Notes under the pieces: generated by a model
Databases searched by the model: none
Told to the model about the DNA's origin: nothing
The model's input: the letters and a program-made list of their open reading frames with translations, nothing else
Translations under genes and position numbers: made by a program
DNA from: Azospirillum brasilense
GTDB lineage: Bacteria > Pseudomonadota > Alphaproteobacteria > Azospirillales > Azospirillaceae
Direction of reading: 5' to 3'
NCBI RefSeq assembly: GCF_008365405.1
Contig: NZ_QOKV01000011.1
Location: 62,001 to 126,000, forward strand
Length of the DNA stretch: 64,000 nt
In this document: positions 10,269-18,551 of the stretch, piece by piece
Position numbering within the stretch: the first letter of the stretch is position 1
How the letters are laid out: every line of letters starts with the position of its first letter

Positions 10269-11216
10269 CTAGACGGAACGGATGATGACCAAGCCGGGAA
10301 CGGGGCGCAGCGTGCGCAAGGGGAGCGTGCGGAGAATGGCGTTCAGGGCTGCGTCCGGCCGGCTGATGTCCACGCTGCCGTCGAAGCGCAATCCGGCGAG
10401 CGGCCGGTCCCACAGCACGATGCGGGCGGGGTGGTAGCGGTTGAGGTCCGCAATCACCGCGTCGAGCGGCTGTCCCTGGAAGACCAGTCGGCCGTGCCGC
10501 CATGCGTTCTCCACCGCCACACCCTGGCTCAGCAGCGGGCCGGGACCGTCGGGGCCGTAGGACCGGCTTTGTCCGGCGGCGATGGGAAGGGGAGCTTCAG
10601 ACCCGGTGGTCAGGCTGGCCGATCCGGTCTCCACCGCCACCACGACGGAGTCCAGGCAGCGATGCACCACGAAGCTGGCGTCGGCCGTGGCGACGCGCCC
10701 GTTGGCGCAGGTCACGACGAAGGGGCGTTGCGGGTCGGGAGCGGTGACGAAATGCGCCCGCCCCTCGGTCAAACGGACGCGCCGTTCTTTGGCGGAGAAC
10801 TCGACCGAGAGCGCGCTGTCGGCGTCCAAGGTGAGGACCGAGCCATCGTCCAGCGCCACCGTCCGCCGCTCGCCAATTCCGGTCTTCAGATCGCCCGGCC
10901 AGCCGGTCAGGACGACCGCTCCGCCCAGCGCCGCGGCGCAGACCGCCGCCCCGCCAGCGGCGCCGAACGCCAGGAAACGGCGCCGCGTCGGCGCGGCACG
11001 GCGATTCCCGCGGGGGTCGGCCACCCGGTCCAGATCGCCCCACAGCCCGGCCAGCCGGTCGTATTCACGGCGGTGGGCCGGGTCCCGCGCCAGCCAGGCG
11101 TGAAAGGCCCGGCGGTCCGCCGCGTCGGCGTCGCCGGATTCCAGACGCACGAACCACGCCAGGGCCGCGTCCCGCGGGTCGTGCGGTAAATCCGGTTGGT
11201 CGCGCTCGCGCTCCAT
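10269..11216 (-). CDS. FecR-family anti-sigma/sigma-regulator protein
   Basis: It encodes 315 residues. The N-terminal cytoplasmic part has the DUF4880-type motif (DAALAWFVRLESGDADAADRRAFHAWLARDPAHRREYDRLAGLW) with conserved tryptophans; a membrane segment follows at about residues 88-110, then a periplasmic FecR domain (GERRTVALDDGSVLTLD...) and a C-terminal part that contacts the receptor STN domain in related systems. ATG 11216 overlaps the sigma-factor stop (ATGA). It should pass the receptor's ligand-bound signal to the sigma factor. Confidence 0.93.
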   Translation of the reverse strand: MERERDQPDLPHDPRDAALAWFVRLESGDADAADRRAFHAWLARDPAHRREYDRLAGLWGDLDRVADPRGNRRAAPTRRRFLAFGAAGGAAVCAAALGGAVVLTGWPGDLKTGIGERRTVALDDGSVLTLDADSALSVEFSAKERRVRLTEGRAHFVTAPDPQRPFVVTCANGRVATADASFVVHRCLDSVVVAVETGSASLTTGSEAPLPIAAGQSRSYGPDGPGPLLSQGVAVENAWRHGRLVFQGQPLDAVIADLNRYHPARIVLWDRPLAGLRFDGSVDISRPDAALNAILRTLPLRTLRPVPGLVIIRSV

Positions 11217-11722
11217 CAGAGCGCCAGCCGGTCGCGGCAATGGGCCAGGGCCTTCATGACATGCTTCTCCACCATGCTGCGCGAGATGCCGAGGCGCGCG
11301 GCGATGTCGGCATGGCTCAGCCCATCGAATTTGTGAAGCAGAAACACCTCGCGGCAGCGCGGCGGCAGTTCGTCCAGCGCCCGGCTCAGCCGTTCCAGCC
11401 GCTGCTTGTGCTCCAGCGTCGCCTCGGCGTCCGGCTCGTCCAGCGGAAGGTCGAGCCCCAGTTCCGCCGGGGCGAAGCGCCGCCCCCGGCGGGTCTCAGC
11501 ACGCATCCGGTCGAGCGCGATGTTGTCGGCCATGCGGTACAGGTAGGAGCGTGGGTTGTCGATCTCCGGCAGGGCGGTCAGGCTGCGCAGCCGCAGATAG
11601 GTGTCCTGCACGACGTCCTCGGCGAGGCACAGCGACCCCAGGCGCCGGGCCAGATGGCGGGTCATCTCTTCATAATGGTCGAGCAGCAGACCCAGCAGGG
11701 AAGACCGGTCTCTTTCAGCCAT
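11216..11722 (-). CDS. ECF RNA polymerase sigma factor, FecI type
   Basis: It encodes 168 residues. Region 2 (HYEEMTRHLARRLGSLCLAEDVVQDTYLRL, then YLYRMADNIALDRMR) and region 4 (LPPRCREVFLLHKFDGLSHADIAARLGISRSMVEKHVMKAL) are complete; the last has the helix-turn-helix. The start at MAERDRS is chosen since the upstream 13 codons do not resemble the family. It should drive transcription of the receptor, and perhaps macAB, on siderophore sensing. A palindromic Fur-like box lies 53 bp upstream. Confidence 0.93.
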   Translation of the reverse strand: MAERDRSSLLGLLLDHYEEMTRHLARRLGSLCLAEDVVQDTYLRLRSLTALPEIDNPRSYLYRMADNIALDRMRAETRRGRRFAPAELGLDLPLDEPDAEATLEHKQRLERLSRALDELPPRCREVFLLHKFDGLSHADIAARLGISRSMVEKHVMKALAHCRDRLAL

Positions 11723-11774
11723 GACGTGGACGACACCCGTTCCCAAAACCTCGCAGCCCACTCCTAAGCACGAA

Positions 11775-11789
11775 TGCGAATCATTCGCA
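11775..11789 (-). promoter_or_regulatory. perfect 7-1-7 Fur-box-like palindrome upstream of the sigma gene
   Basis: TGCGAATCATTCGCA is a perfect inverted repeat of two 7-mers around one base, the geometry of Fur sites. It lies 53 bp upstream of the sigma start and nearly repeats the site before the receptor gene. Iron repression of sigma, anti-sigma and receptor is the likely outcome. Confidence 0.7.
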
Positions 11790-11922
11790 ATCGATAGATC
11801 GGCCTGGGAAAATATCTTTGACGAAGGCAGGTGAGGGGATAGGGCACGGCGATCGTCTGAAAGTCAGGAGGCGTCATGCCTGTGCGAAAGCAACCGGCAT
11901 CGGTCTTTTCCGCTTGGGACCT

Positions 11923-12975
11923 TCAACGAAGCGCCTCGACGCAGCCGTCGAGGCCCAACCCGCGGCACAGCGCCTGGGACAGCAGGCGGCCGTCCGGATT
12001 GTCCGGACCGACCGCGCCGGGCGGACGCCCCAGCAGCGGGTAGAGCATCATGCCGCCCTGCGGGTCCTGCGCGACGTCCCGTGCGAGCCGCTCCGCCAGC
12101 GGCACCGTGTAGGTCGGCCCGCCGAGTTGGCTCGGCGGCACCTGGACGCCGAGGGCGAGCGGCCCCTTCCAGACCTGCCGGTAAGCCTGATAGGCCTGCC
12201 AGGGATCGAAGGTGGGGCCGCCCTCATAGGCCATGATGGACACGAGGTCGATCGCCGCGGCCTGCGGGGAGCGCAGCAGGTTGAGCATCGACCCGGTGTG
12301 GGGGCCACGCGGCGGAGCGTCCCGGAATGCACCCTCGCCATAGGCCCCGATGCTCCAGCCCGGTACGGTCAGCAGCAGGGGGCGCGGGAAGGCGGCGCGG
12401 AAACGCGTGACCAGATCCTGCCACGCCGCGTCGGACAGGCAGCGAACCCGCCCCGGTGGCCGGACCGAACAACCCGGCATCTCCGGCTCATAATCCAGAT
12501 CGATCCCGTCGACGCCCAGATCCCGGACCAGCCGCACCAGGGCGTCGAGGTTCAGCGCGTCCCAATTCGCGTAATTGGCCCCGCCGACGGCGAGCAGCAC
12601 ACGGGTGCCCGGCTGGCGCTGCTTCAGAAGCGTGATGGCATCCCTCAGCACCATGCCGGAAAAGCCGTACTGCAGGCCGGTCCCCTTGAGGTCGAGGCGG
12701 CCGGGATAGGCGGCGTCCGGCCGGGCGAAGGACAGGGCGACCAGATTCATGTAGCCGGGGAGCGTCGCCAGCGTCGTGGCGGCCGGGCCGGTGGCCGGGC
12801 GCTCGTACCAGCTGTCGTGGTAGACGAGCAGCGGGCGCGCCGGCAACCCGTCGGATTTCGCCTTGGCCATGCCACCCGCCAACAGCCCGACGGCGAGGGC
12901 CAGAAGGCCTAGAACACGTCGCGCCCGAACAGGCCGGTGGTCACGGTGCTGATGATGATCTTCGCATCGAGCCAT
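11923..12975 (-). CDS. GH18-like (chitinase/endoglycosidase fold) exported protein
   Basis: It encodes 350 residues. The GH18 active-site signature is intact: LGVDGIDLDYEPE (DxxDxDxE) at about residues 160-172, with the preceding LLAVGGANY strand and the late SIMAYE segment also typical. A hydrophobic segment (VLGLLALAVGLLAGG, residues 21-35) reads as a signal peptide if translation starts at ATG 12975, which overlaps the end of the sugar-transferase gene by 67 bp; the only later ATG (12870) would lose the signal. It is the last gene of the exopolysaccharide operon and may trim or release the polymer. Substrate unknown. Confidence 0.75.
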   Translation of the reverse strand: MARCEDHHQHRDHRPVRARRVLGLLALAVGLLAGGMAKAKSDGLPARPLLVYHDSWYERPATGPAATTLATLPGYMNLVALSFARPDAAYPGRLDLKGTGLQYGFSGMVLRDAITLLKQRQPGTRVLLAVGGANYANWDALNLDALVRLVRDLGVDGIDLDYEPEMPGCSVRPPGRVRCLSDAAWQDLVTRFRAAFPRPLLLTVPGWSIGAYGEGAFRDAPPRGPHTGSMLNLLRSPQAAAIDLVSIMAYEGGPTFDPWQAYQAYRQVWKGPLALGVQVPPSQLGGPTYTVPLAERLARDVAQDPQGGMMLYPLLGRPPGAVGPDNPDGRLLSQALCRGLGLDGCVEALR

Positions 12976-14483
12976 AGCGACCAGTTCTCGATGTAGTGAA
13001 TGTCCATGTCAACCCCGACGCGCGCCTTCTCGACCGTGTGGATGCCGCCGCGCATGCCGTTGATCTGGGCCCAGCCGGTGATCCCCGGCTTGACGCGGCT
13101 GCGCGCCGCGTATTCGCGCGCCACCTCGGCGTAGCGTTGGTTGCCGACCCGCATGTTCGGAACATGGGCGCGCGGGCCGACCACCGACATCTCGCCGGTC
13201 AGCACGTTGAAGAGCTGGGGCAGCTCGTCGATGCTCGTCCGGCGGAGGAAGCGGCCGACGCGGGTGATCCGCGGGTTGTCGCGGCTGGTGCCGATGGCGC
13301 CGTCGTCGCTGTCGTCCACTTTCATCGTGCGGAACTTCAGCATCGTGAAGGGGCGGTTGTTGAAGCCCACGCGGGTCTGCCGGAAGATGATCGGCCCCGG
13401 CGAGTCCAGGCGGACCGCGATGGCCGCGGCCAGCATGAAGGGCGAGGCGACGAGCAGACCGAGGCCCGCGACGACGACGTCCTCGATCCGCTTCACGATG
13501 ATCTGCATGCCGCGCAGCGGCTGCCGCATCACCAGCAAAGCCGGGATGTCGCCGATGTGTCGAAGGTTGGCGAGCCGCAGCCGGATGCTCTCCTCGTCCA
13601 GCGGAATCAGGATGTCGAGGGAGATCATCTGAAGCTGCATGCGCAGGCTGTGGATGCGCATCGCCGCCCGCCAGGGCAGCGCGATGACGACCATGTCCAC
13701 ACGGTTGTCCGGCAGGAAGCGCTTGAAGTCCGTCAGGTCGCCGGACACCGGCAAGCCGGCCAGGGACGCCGGCCGGCGATCGCTGTCGCGGTCGTCGAAC
13801 AAGCCGAGGATGCTGTAGTTCGCCCGGTGCTCCGGCCGGTCCAAATGCTCGATCATCCGCCCCGCCACGTCGGTGGCGCCCAGGATGACGACCCGGCGGC
13901 GCAGCACCCCGCGCTCCTCCAGAAGGCGCACCCCCCGGGCCGCCAGGATGCGGCCAGCCCCGAGACAGGCGAGCGCCGTCCCGCCCCACAGGGCGAGCAT
14001 GTCCGACGGGCCGACCTCCGGCAGGAAGGCCCAGACGAGCAGGGAGAGGACGGTTCCGGCCGGCAGCAGGCCGCCGACCACGTCCAGCAGCGACTTCCCC
14101 CAGTGCCGGTAGTTTTCGACACGGTAGGCACCGATGGTGGTCATGCTGCGCAGATAGACGCCGAGCGTGACGGCCGTGAAGATGACCGCCTGGATGAGCA
14201 GGCGGCCGTCGTCGAAGGACACGCCGTCCGTCCGGGCGGTCCAGACGGCCCAGGCGGCAAGCCCGGCGAGGGCCAGCAGGACCCCGTCGGCCCCCTTCAC
14301 CAGCCGGTTGACGAGCCCATGCGTCCAGTGAAGCCAGCCATCCCGTGCCCCGGCGAAATCGCCGGGGGATGGCCCGACCTCCGGCTCGGCGTCTGGCACG
14401 GCGGCCGGCGGCGGCAACGCGGCAGGGTCCGGAACGGCGTTTCGCTCTTCAGCCGGAAAACGGACCTGCACGTCGTCGCGCAT
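12909..14483 (-). CDS. polyprenyl-phosphate glycosyl-1-phosphate transferase (exopolysaccharide priming enzyme)
   Basis: It encodes 524 residues: a proline-rich cytoplasmic start, four N-terminal membrane segments (about 75-190), a nucleotide-binding-like domain (RRVVILGATDVAGRMIEHL) and, after a fifth hydrophobic segment (VVVAGLGLLVASPFMLAAAIAV), the catalytic bacterial sugar transferase domain. Hallmarks of the last are SPGPIIFRQTRVG, FTMLKFRTM, RRTSIDELPQLFNVL, MSVVGPR and VKPGITGWAQING. It transfers a hexose-1-phosphate from a UDP-sugar to undecaprenyl phosphate, the first step of repeat-unit assembly on the inner membrane. The layout is WcaJ/ExoY-like. Confidence 0.93.
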   Translation of the reverse strand: MRDDVQVRFPAEERNAVPDPAALPPPAAVPDAEPEVGPSPGDFAGARDGWLHWTHGLVNRLVKGADGVLLALAGLAAWAVWTARTDGVSFDDGRLLIQAVIFTAVTLGVYLRSMTTIGAYRVENYRHWGKSLLDVVGGLLPAGTVLSLLVWAFLPEVGPSDMLALWGGTALACLGAGRILAARGVRLLEERGVLRRRVVILGATDVAGRMIEHLDRPEHRANYSILGLFDDRDSDRRPASLAGLPVSGDLTDFKRFLPDNRVDMVVIALPWRAAMRIHSLRMQLQMISLDILIPLDEESIRLRLANLRHIGDIPALLVMRQPLRGMQIIVKRIEDVVVAGLGLLVASPFMLAAAIAVRLDSPGPIIFRQTRVGFNNRPFTMLKFRTMKVDDSDDGAIGTSRDNPRITRVGRFLRRTSIDELPQLFNVLTGEMSVVGPRAHVPNMRVGNQRYAEVAREYAARSRVKPGITGWAQINGMRGGIHTVEKARVGVDMDIHYIENWSLWLDAKIIISTVTTGLFGRDVF

Positions 14484-14492
14484 GGTGGTCTC

Positions 14493-15341
14493 TTACCCCT
14501 GCACGAAGCGGCGGATGATCGGCTTCAACGCCTGCCCCAGCGGATGGGAGCGAAGCCGGCGGGTCAGGCCGGTCTGCCGGATGAACTGCATCGGCGTCCG
14601 CGGCGTGCGGAACACGGTGACGGGCTGGCCGAACAGTTCGGTGTCCCGGACAAAATGGCGCGCCGGCACCGCGCCGACCACCATGGCGCGGTAGCGTTCG
14701 GCCCAGTCCGGGCGGGCCAGAAGCAGCTTGTTGTCGCCGATGGCGAAGGGGGCGAGGGCTCCCGGCCGGTCGGCCATGAAGCGGCACATGCCCTCGGACA
14801 CCGCGGGGAATTCCGGGTTGAAGTAGTCGTCGAGGACGATCACGCCGCCGTCGCCCAGGCTGTCGTCAGCGATACCCAGATCATGGCGCGTGACGTCGGC
14901 GGTGTGGCCGCCATCGATGCTGAACAGGCGGACCGCGGGACCCAGCCGGTCGGCGAGGCCGCTCCAGGACAGAGCCAGGGAGTTGCCCTTGACCACCTCG
15001 ACCGACGCCGGTTCGATCCCGAAGCGGACGAGGTTGCCGCGAAAGGCCGTCTCGTCGCCTTGCCCCGACTGGTCGACGTTGAATTGCTGGTCGTCGAACA
15101 GATCGATGGCGAAGGCCCGCTCATCCGCTTTGCGCACAAGCGCCAGCAGGATGAACAGCCGTCCGTGATGGACGCCGATCTCGCCGAGGCTCCCCGTCAC
15201 GCCCTCGGCGGTCTGCCAGACACCGACGGTGGCGATCAGGCGGGCATCCAGGCGCGACAGCCAGCCGTCCACACGGCGATGACCGTGCTGGACATAGCGG
15301 TGCAGCGGCGACGAAAATGCTATTGATGGTTGAGGTGACAT
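14493..15341 (-). CDS. class I SAM-dependent methyltransferase in the exopolysaccharide locus
   Basis: It encodes 282 residues. The fold is visible as GSLGEIGVHHGRLFILLALV (motif I region), AIDLFDDQ, VRLFSIDGGHTADVTRHDLGIADDSL and GGVIVLDDYFN, the pattern of the Methyltransf_24 group. The start ATG has AAGAGG upstream. It stands ten bases before the priming transferase gene and so probably modifies the sugar repeat unit. The acceptor is unknown. Confidence 0.8.
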   Translation of the reverse strand: MSPQPSIAFSSPLHRYVQHGHRRVDGWLSRLDARLIATVGVWQTAEGVTGSLGEIGVHHGRLFILLALVRKADERAFAIDLFDDQQFNVDQSGQGDETAFRGNLVRFGIEPASVEVVKGNSLALSWSGLADRLGPAVRLFSIDGGHTADVTRHDLGIADDSLGDGGVIVLDDYFNPEFPAVSEGMCRFMADRPGALAPFAIGDNKLLLARPDWAERYRAMVVGAVPARHFVRDTELFGQPVTVFRTPRTPMQFIRQTGLTRRLRSHPLGQALKPIIRRFVQG

Positions 15342-15371
15342 GACGACCTCTTACTAACACACTATTTAAAA

Positions 15372-15383
15372 TGGCTTAAGCCA
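15372..15383. promoter_or_regulatory. 12 bp perfect palindrome in the gap before the methyltransferase gene
   Basis: TGGCTTAAGCCA is self-complementary and lies in the 179 bp AT-richer gap between the two parts of the exopolysaccharide operon, 31 bp upstream of the methyltransferase start. It could be an operator for a separate promoter. No regulator is known. Confidence 0.35.
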
Positions 15384-15520
15384 GCATTGGCGACGCCGAC
15401 GCGATAAATTTCGACAAAGAGTCACAACCGGATTTTCCGATTTTGTCGCATTTTGGAGAATCTCGGAAAGCCTGCGTTCAACGACCTCTTTGCGCGAACC
15501 ATGCGTCTCCCCGGCCATGC

Positions 15521-16423
15521 TCATGACGGGGAATTTCCGCCATGCATGGCGACCACGTTGCAGAAGTCGGCGGGCACCGTGGTGATCGACACCAGACGGC
15601 CCTGTTCGAGCCGCCAGAAGCGATAGCCCATCGCCTCCAGCCGGTCCCAGCAGCCGTCGGTGCGTTCGCCGCGGCGGTGCAGGATGGCGCTGTTCACTTC
15701 GAACAGAATGGTCGGGTGCCAGCGCTCCAGGCTGCGCCGCGCGCCTTCGACCACCATGGGCTCCGCCCCTTCGACGTCCATTTTGATGCAGTCGATGCGC
15801 GGCAGGTTCAACTCCTCGACGAGGCTGTCGAGCGTCACCGTCGCCACCTCCTCGCCCTCCTTGGTCGCGCTGTCGCCCAGCAGGGAGAAGGCCTGGAGGT
15901 CACCGCCCGCCGAGACGTGATGCAGCACCGCCGTGCCGTTCCGGTCGGACAGCGCCTTGCGGACCAGACGCACCGTGGCGAAGCGGTTCAGGGCGACGTT
16001 GGCCGCCAGCCGGTCGGCCGCGACGGTGCCGGGCTCCACCGCGACGACGATGCCGTCCGGCCCGGCGAGCCGTGCCGCCTTCAGCGTGTAAAGCCCGATG
16101 TTGGCGCCGGCGTCGATGAAGACGGCGCCGGGGGCCACGAACTGGTCGAGTTCGCGCAGCTCCGGCTCCGACCAATCCCGCAGCACGAAGGAGGTGACGG
16201 AGGTGTAGCGCAGATCCGGCGGCACGCGCAGCTGCTCGCCGCCGGAGGTCAGGCGGAAGCGCGGGCTGCGCTTCAGGGCGACGCAGCCGAGCCAGAGGGC
16301 GGCGCGGGCCAGGACCGGCACCGGCTCGGCGCGGAAACCCGGATGGGCCAGCAGGCGGCGCAGGCGGCGGAAGAAGGCCGGGGATGCGGAGGTGGCGGCG
16401 GCGGTGGAGGTGGAGGCGGTCAT
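15521..16423 (-). CDS. FkbM-family methyltransferase
   Basis: It encodes 300 residues. The SAM-binding motif FIDAGANIGLYTLKAARL, the acidic VAVEPGTVAADRLAANVALN loop and the late DCIKMDVEGAEPMVVEGA segment are those of FkbM methyltransferases. The N-terminal 70 residues are basic with one hydrophobic patch. ATG 16423 overlaps the stop of the polymerase-like gene (ATGA), so it belongs to the same transcript. It probably O-methylates a sugar of the exopolysaccharide. Confidence 0.87.
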   Translation of the reverse strand: MTASTSTAAATSASPAFFRRLRRLLAHPGFRAEPVPVLARAALWLGCVALKRSPRFRLTSGGEQLRVPPDLRYTSVTSFVLRDWSEPELRELDQFVAPGAVFIDAGANIGLYTLKAARLAGPDGIVVAVEPGTVAADRLAANVALNRFATVRLVRKALSDRNGTAVLHHVSAGGDLQAFSLLGDSATKEGEEVATVTLDSLVEELNLPRIDCIKMDVEGAEPMVVEGARRSLERWHPTILFEVNSAILHRRGERTDGCWDRLEAMGYRFWRLEQGRLVSITTVPADFCNVVAMHGGNSPS

Positions 16424-17742
16424 GGCCTTCCCATGCTGAAGACGGGGCGTTTCGGGGGGCTGGATGGGCGCTGGGCGCCGGCCTGCCGGCGGGCGTTGCG
16501 CCAGAAGAGGGCGAGCGCCATCACGCTGGCGACCTCGCCGGGCGTGAAGACGACGGAGTAGATGGTGGAGGTCGCCAGGGCGAACAGGACGTAATCGCCC
16601 AGCGCCAGCGTCATGGGGTCGTCACGGTCGGCGGAGCGGCGGGCGGTGCGCAGCGCGGCGACGTAGAAGGCCGCGATCAGCACCGCGCCGATGACGCCGT
16701 ATTCGAAGACGACGCCGATCCAGCCGATGTCGGCGAGATAGAACTGATCGCTGCCCAGGATGTCCGCCAGGGTCACGCTGCTGAAGCGGGTGATGGCGCC
16801 CACCCCCAGCAGCCAGCGCAAGGGCGTCACCTCCAGGAAGTCGAGCGCCAGGACGATGGAGTTCTGGCGGATCGACAGGGAGGCGCCGAGCATCTGCTCG
16901 GCCCGGTTGGCGAGGTCCACGCTGTAGACGGCGGCCAGGACGATGGTCGCCAGCAGGGCCGCGCTGACCGCCAGGATGCGCCACCAGCCGCGCGCCGAGG
17001 TGATCATGGCGAAGCCGACCACCAGGACCACGCCGCCCAGAACCGTGCGCTGCTTGTAGATCAGGACCATCAGCAGCAGCCCGGCCAGCAGCAGCGGGAT
17101 GGTCCACCATTCCCGGTAGGCGCAGAACCGCCGGGACAGGTAGAAGAGGAACAGCACGCCGAAGAACATCGGCATGAAGATGCGGTAGCCGCGCTCGAAG
17201 TCGTACATCAGCAGCTTGCTCTTCAGCGGGTCGGTGGCGTAGGCCTCCGGCGGGACGACCAGCCATAGAGCGAGCATGACGACGAAGGTGCCGGCGCCGA
17301 GCGCGATCAGCGCGCCGCGCACCTGCGGCAGCGTCGGGCGCAGCAGGGTCAGCAGCGCGGCGAGCGAGAAACAATAGGCGAAGGGCCAGACCTTGACCGT
17401 GGTCGCCATCGCGTCGGTCAGCCCGTTGCCGAGCTGGACCATGGACACCGCCGGGGTGATCGCCACGAGGTAGGCGAGCAGGGCGATGCACAGCGACTTG
17501 AACGGCAGCTCGATCTGCGCCATCGCGTAGACGGCGAGCGGGATGGTCAGGACCGGCCAGCTTTTCGACAGGGCGTAGAGCGGCGGGACATCGACCAGAT
17601 AATGGAAGCTCTGCCCGAACAGGGGCAGCACCGCCAGCAGGATCAACACCGTCAGGGAGCGGGGCAGGGCGCGGTGCGGCGCGGCCGCCCGGACCGGCGA
17701 CAGGATGCGTCCGCGCTGCCGGGCTCCCAGCTCGACGATCAT
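16420..17742 (-). CDS. Wzy-like O-antigen/exopolysaccharide polymerase (membrane protein)
   Basis: It encodes 440 residues with about ten to twelve membrane segments and a larger loop in the second half (residues 300-370, including RQNSIVLALDFLEVTPLRWLLGVGAITRF). This matches O-antigen ligase/polymerase proteins. ATG 17742 gives an ATGA overlap with the WecG/TagA gene; the much longer upstream reading in this frame is not homologous. It should polymerise the lipid-linked repeat units on the periplasmic face. Sequence of this class is poorly conserved, so the call rests on topology and context. Confidence 0.8.
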   Translation of the reverse strand: MIVELGARQRGRILSPVRAAAPHRALPRSLTVLILLAVLPLFGQSFHYLVDVPPLYALSKSWPVLTIPLAVYAMAQIELPFKSLCIALLAYLVAITPAVSMVQLGNGLTDAMATTVKVWPFAYCFSLAALLTLLRPTLPQVRGALIALGAGTFVVMLALWLVVPPEAYATDPLKSKLLMYDFERGYRIFMPMFFGVLFLFYLSRRFCAYREWWTIPLLLAGLLLMVLIYKQRTVLGGVVLVVGFAMITSARGWWRILAVSAALLATIVLAAVYSVDLANRAEQMLGASLSIRQNSIVLALDFLEVTPLRWLLGVGAITRFSSVTLADILGSDQFYLADIGWIGVVFEYGVIGAVLIAAFYVAALRTARRSADRDDPMTLALGDYVLFALATSTIYSVVFTPGEVASVMALALFWRNARRQAGAQRPSSPPKRPVFSMGRP

Positions 17743-18551
17743 GGGCGCGCCGCCGGCTTCGGCCGTGTCCGGTCCCGCTGTTCCGACCACCAGGCGGACA
17801 GGGCGATGCCAAGGAGCGGCAGGGACTCCACGAAAACCCGCCGGGCGTGACCGCGCGGATTCTGGGCCAGCCGGTACAGCCATTCCAGGGCGAGGCGGCG
17901 GAACAGCGGCGGGGCGCGCTCCACCAGTCCCGTGACGAACAGCAGTGAGCTGCCGACGCACAGCCCGACGCCGGTTGCCCGTCCGGTGTTCCGAATGGCC
18001 AGCGACAGGCATTCCGACTGCGGCGCGCCGACCGCCAGGAAGACGAAGCGGGCCGGGTGGTCCAGCACGAAGCGGACGCAGCGCTCGACCTCCTGCGGGT
18101 CGGCGGAGAAGCCCATCGGCGGCTCGTGCCGGGCCAGCCGGTTCAGCCCGAAGCGGCTGCGCAGGCGACGTTCCAGCTCGTCGTTGCCGCCGATCACCGT
18201 GACGGAATCGTCCGGCGTGATGACGTGCGCGAACAGGTGGGCGGTGAGGTCGCTGCCGCTGGCGCTGGGCAACGGCTTGCGGAACAGCCGGCGGGACAGG
18301 TGCCGCATGATCTGGCTGTCGCACAGCCGCAGCCACGCGCCGTCGTAGGCGGCGCGGAAACGGGCGTCGCTCCCTCGGTGGAGCCGTACCACGTGCTGCG
18401 CGTTCGGCGTCACGACATAGGCGAAGGGGGCTTCCGGAGCCCGCGCGGCGATGGCCTGGGCCGCGCCGGCCACGTCGAGACGGGTGATGGCGACCCCGAA
18501 GACGGTGTCCGTGGGATGTTCCCGCCCCGGTTCGGTCTGGAGCTTCGTCAT
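17739..18551 (-). CDS. WecG/TagA/CpsF-family glycosyltransferase
   Basis: It encodes 270 residues. Family motifs include VTPNAQHVVRL, LRLCDSQIMRHL with SGSDL (normally DG...GSDL), the VTVIGG strand, FVFLAVGAPQSE and the basic C-terminal segment RRLALEWLYRLAQNP. Members add N-acetylmannosaminuronate or related sugars to lipid-linked acceptors. Start MTKLQTEP at 18551 overlaps the Wza-like stop (ATGA). It extends the repeat unit after the priming step. Confidence 0.88.
   Translation of the reverse strand: MTKLQTEPGREHPTDTVFGVAITRLDVAGAAQAIAARAPEAPFAYVVTPNAQHVVRLHRGSDARFRAAYDGAWLRLCDSQIMRHLSRRLFRKPLPSASGSDLTAHLFAHVITPDDSVTVIGGNDELERRLRSRFGLNRLARHEPPMGFSADPQEVERCVRFVLDHPARFVFLAVGAPQSECLSLAIRNTGRATGVGLCVGSSLLFVTGLVERAPPLFRRLALEWLYRLAQNPRGHARRVFVESLPLLGIALSAWWSEQRDRTRPKPAARP

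Noticed and set aside
7848..11189. A 1113-codon open frame on the plus strand opposite the receptor, FecR and sigma genes
   Set aside because: It is an antisense by-product of GC-rich codon use. Its translation is low-complexity (Val, Gly, His, Arg, Asp) without domains, whereas the minus-strand genes are complete and homologous.
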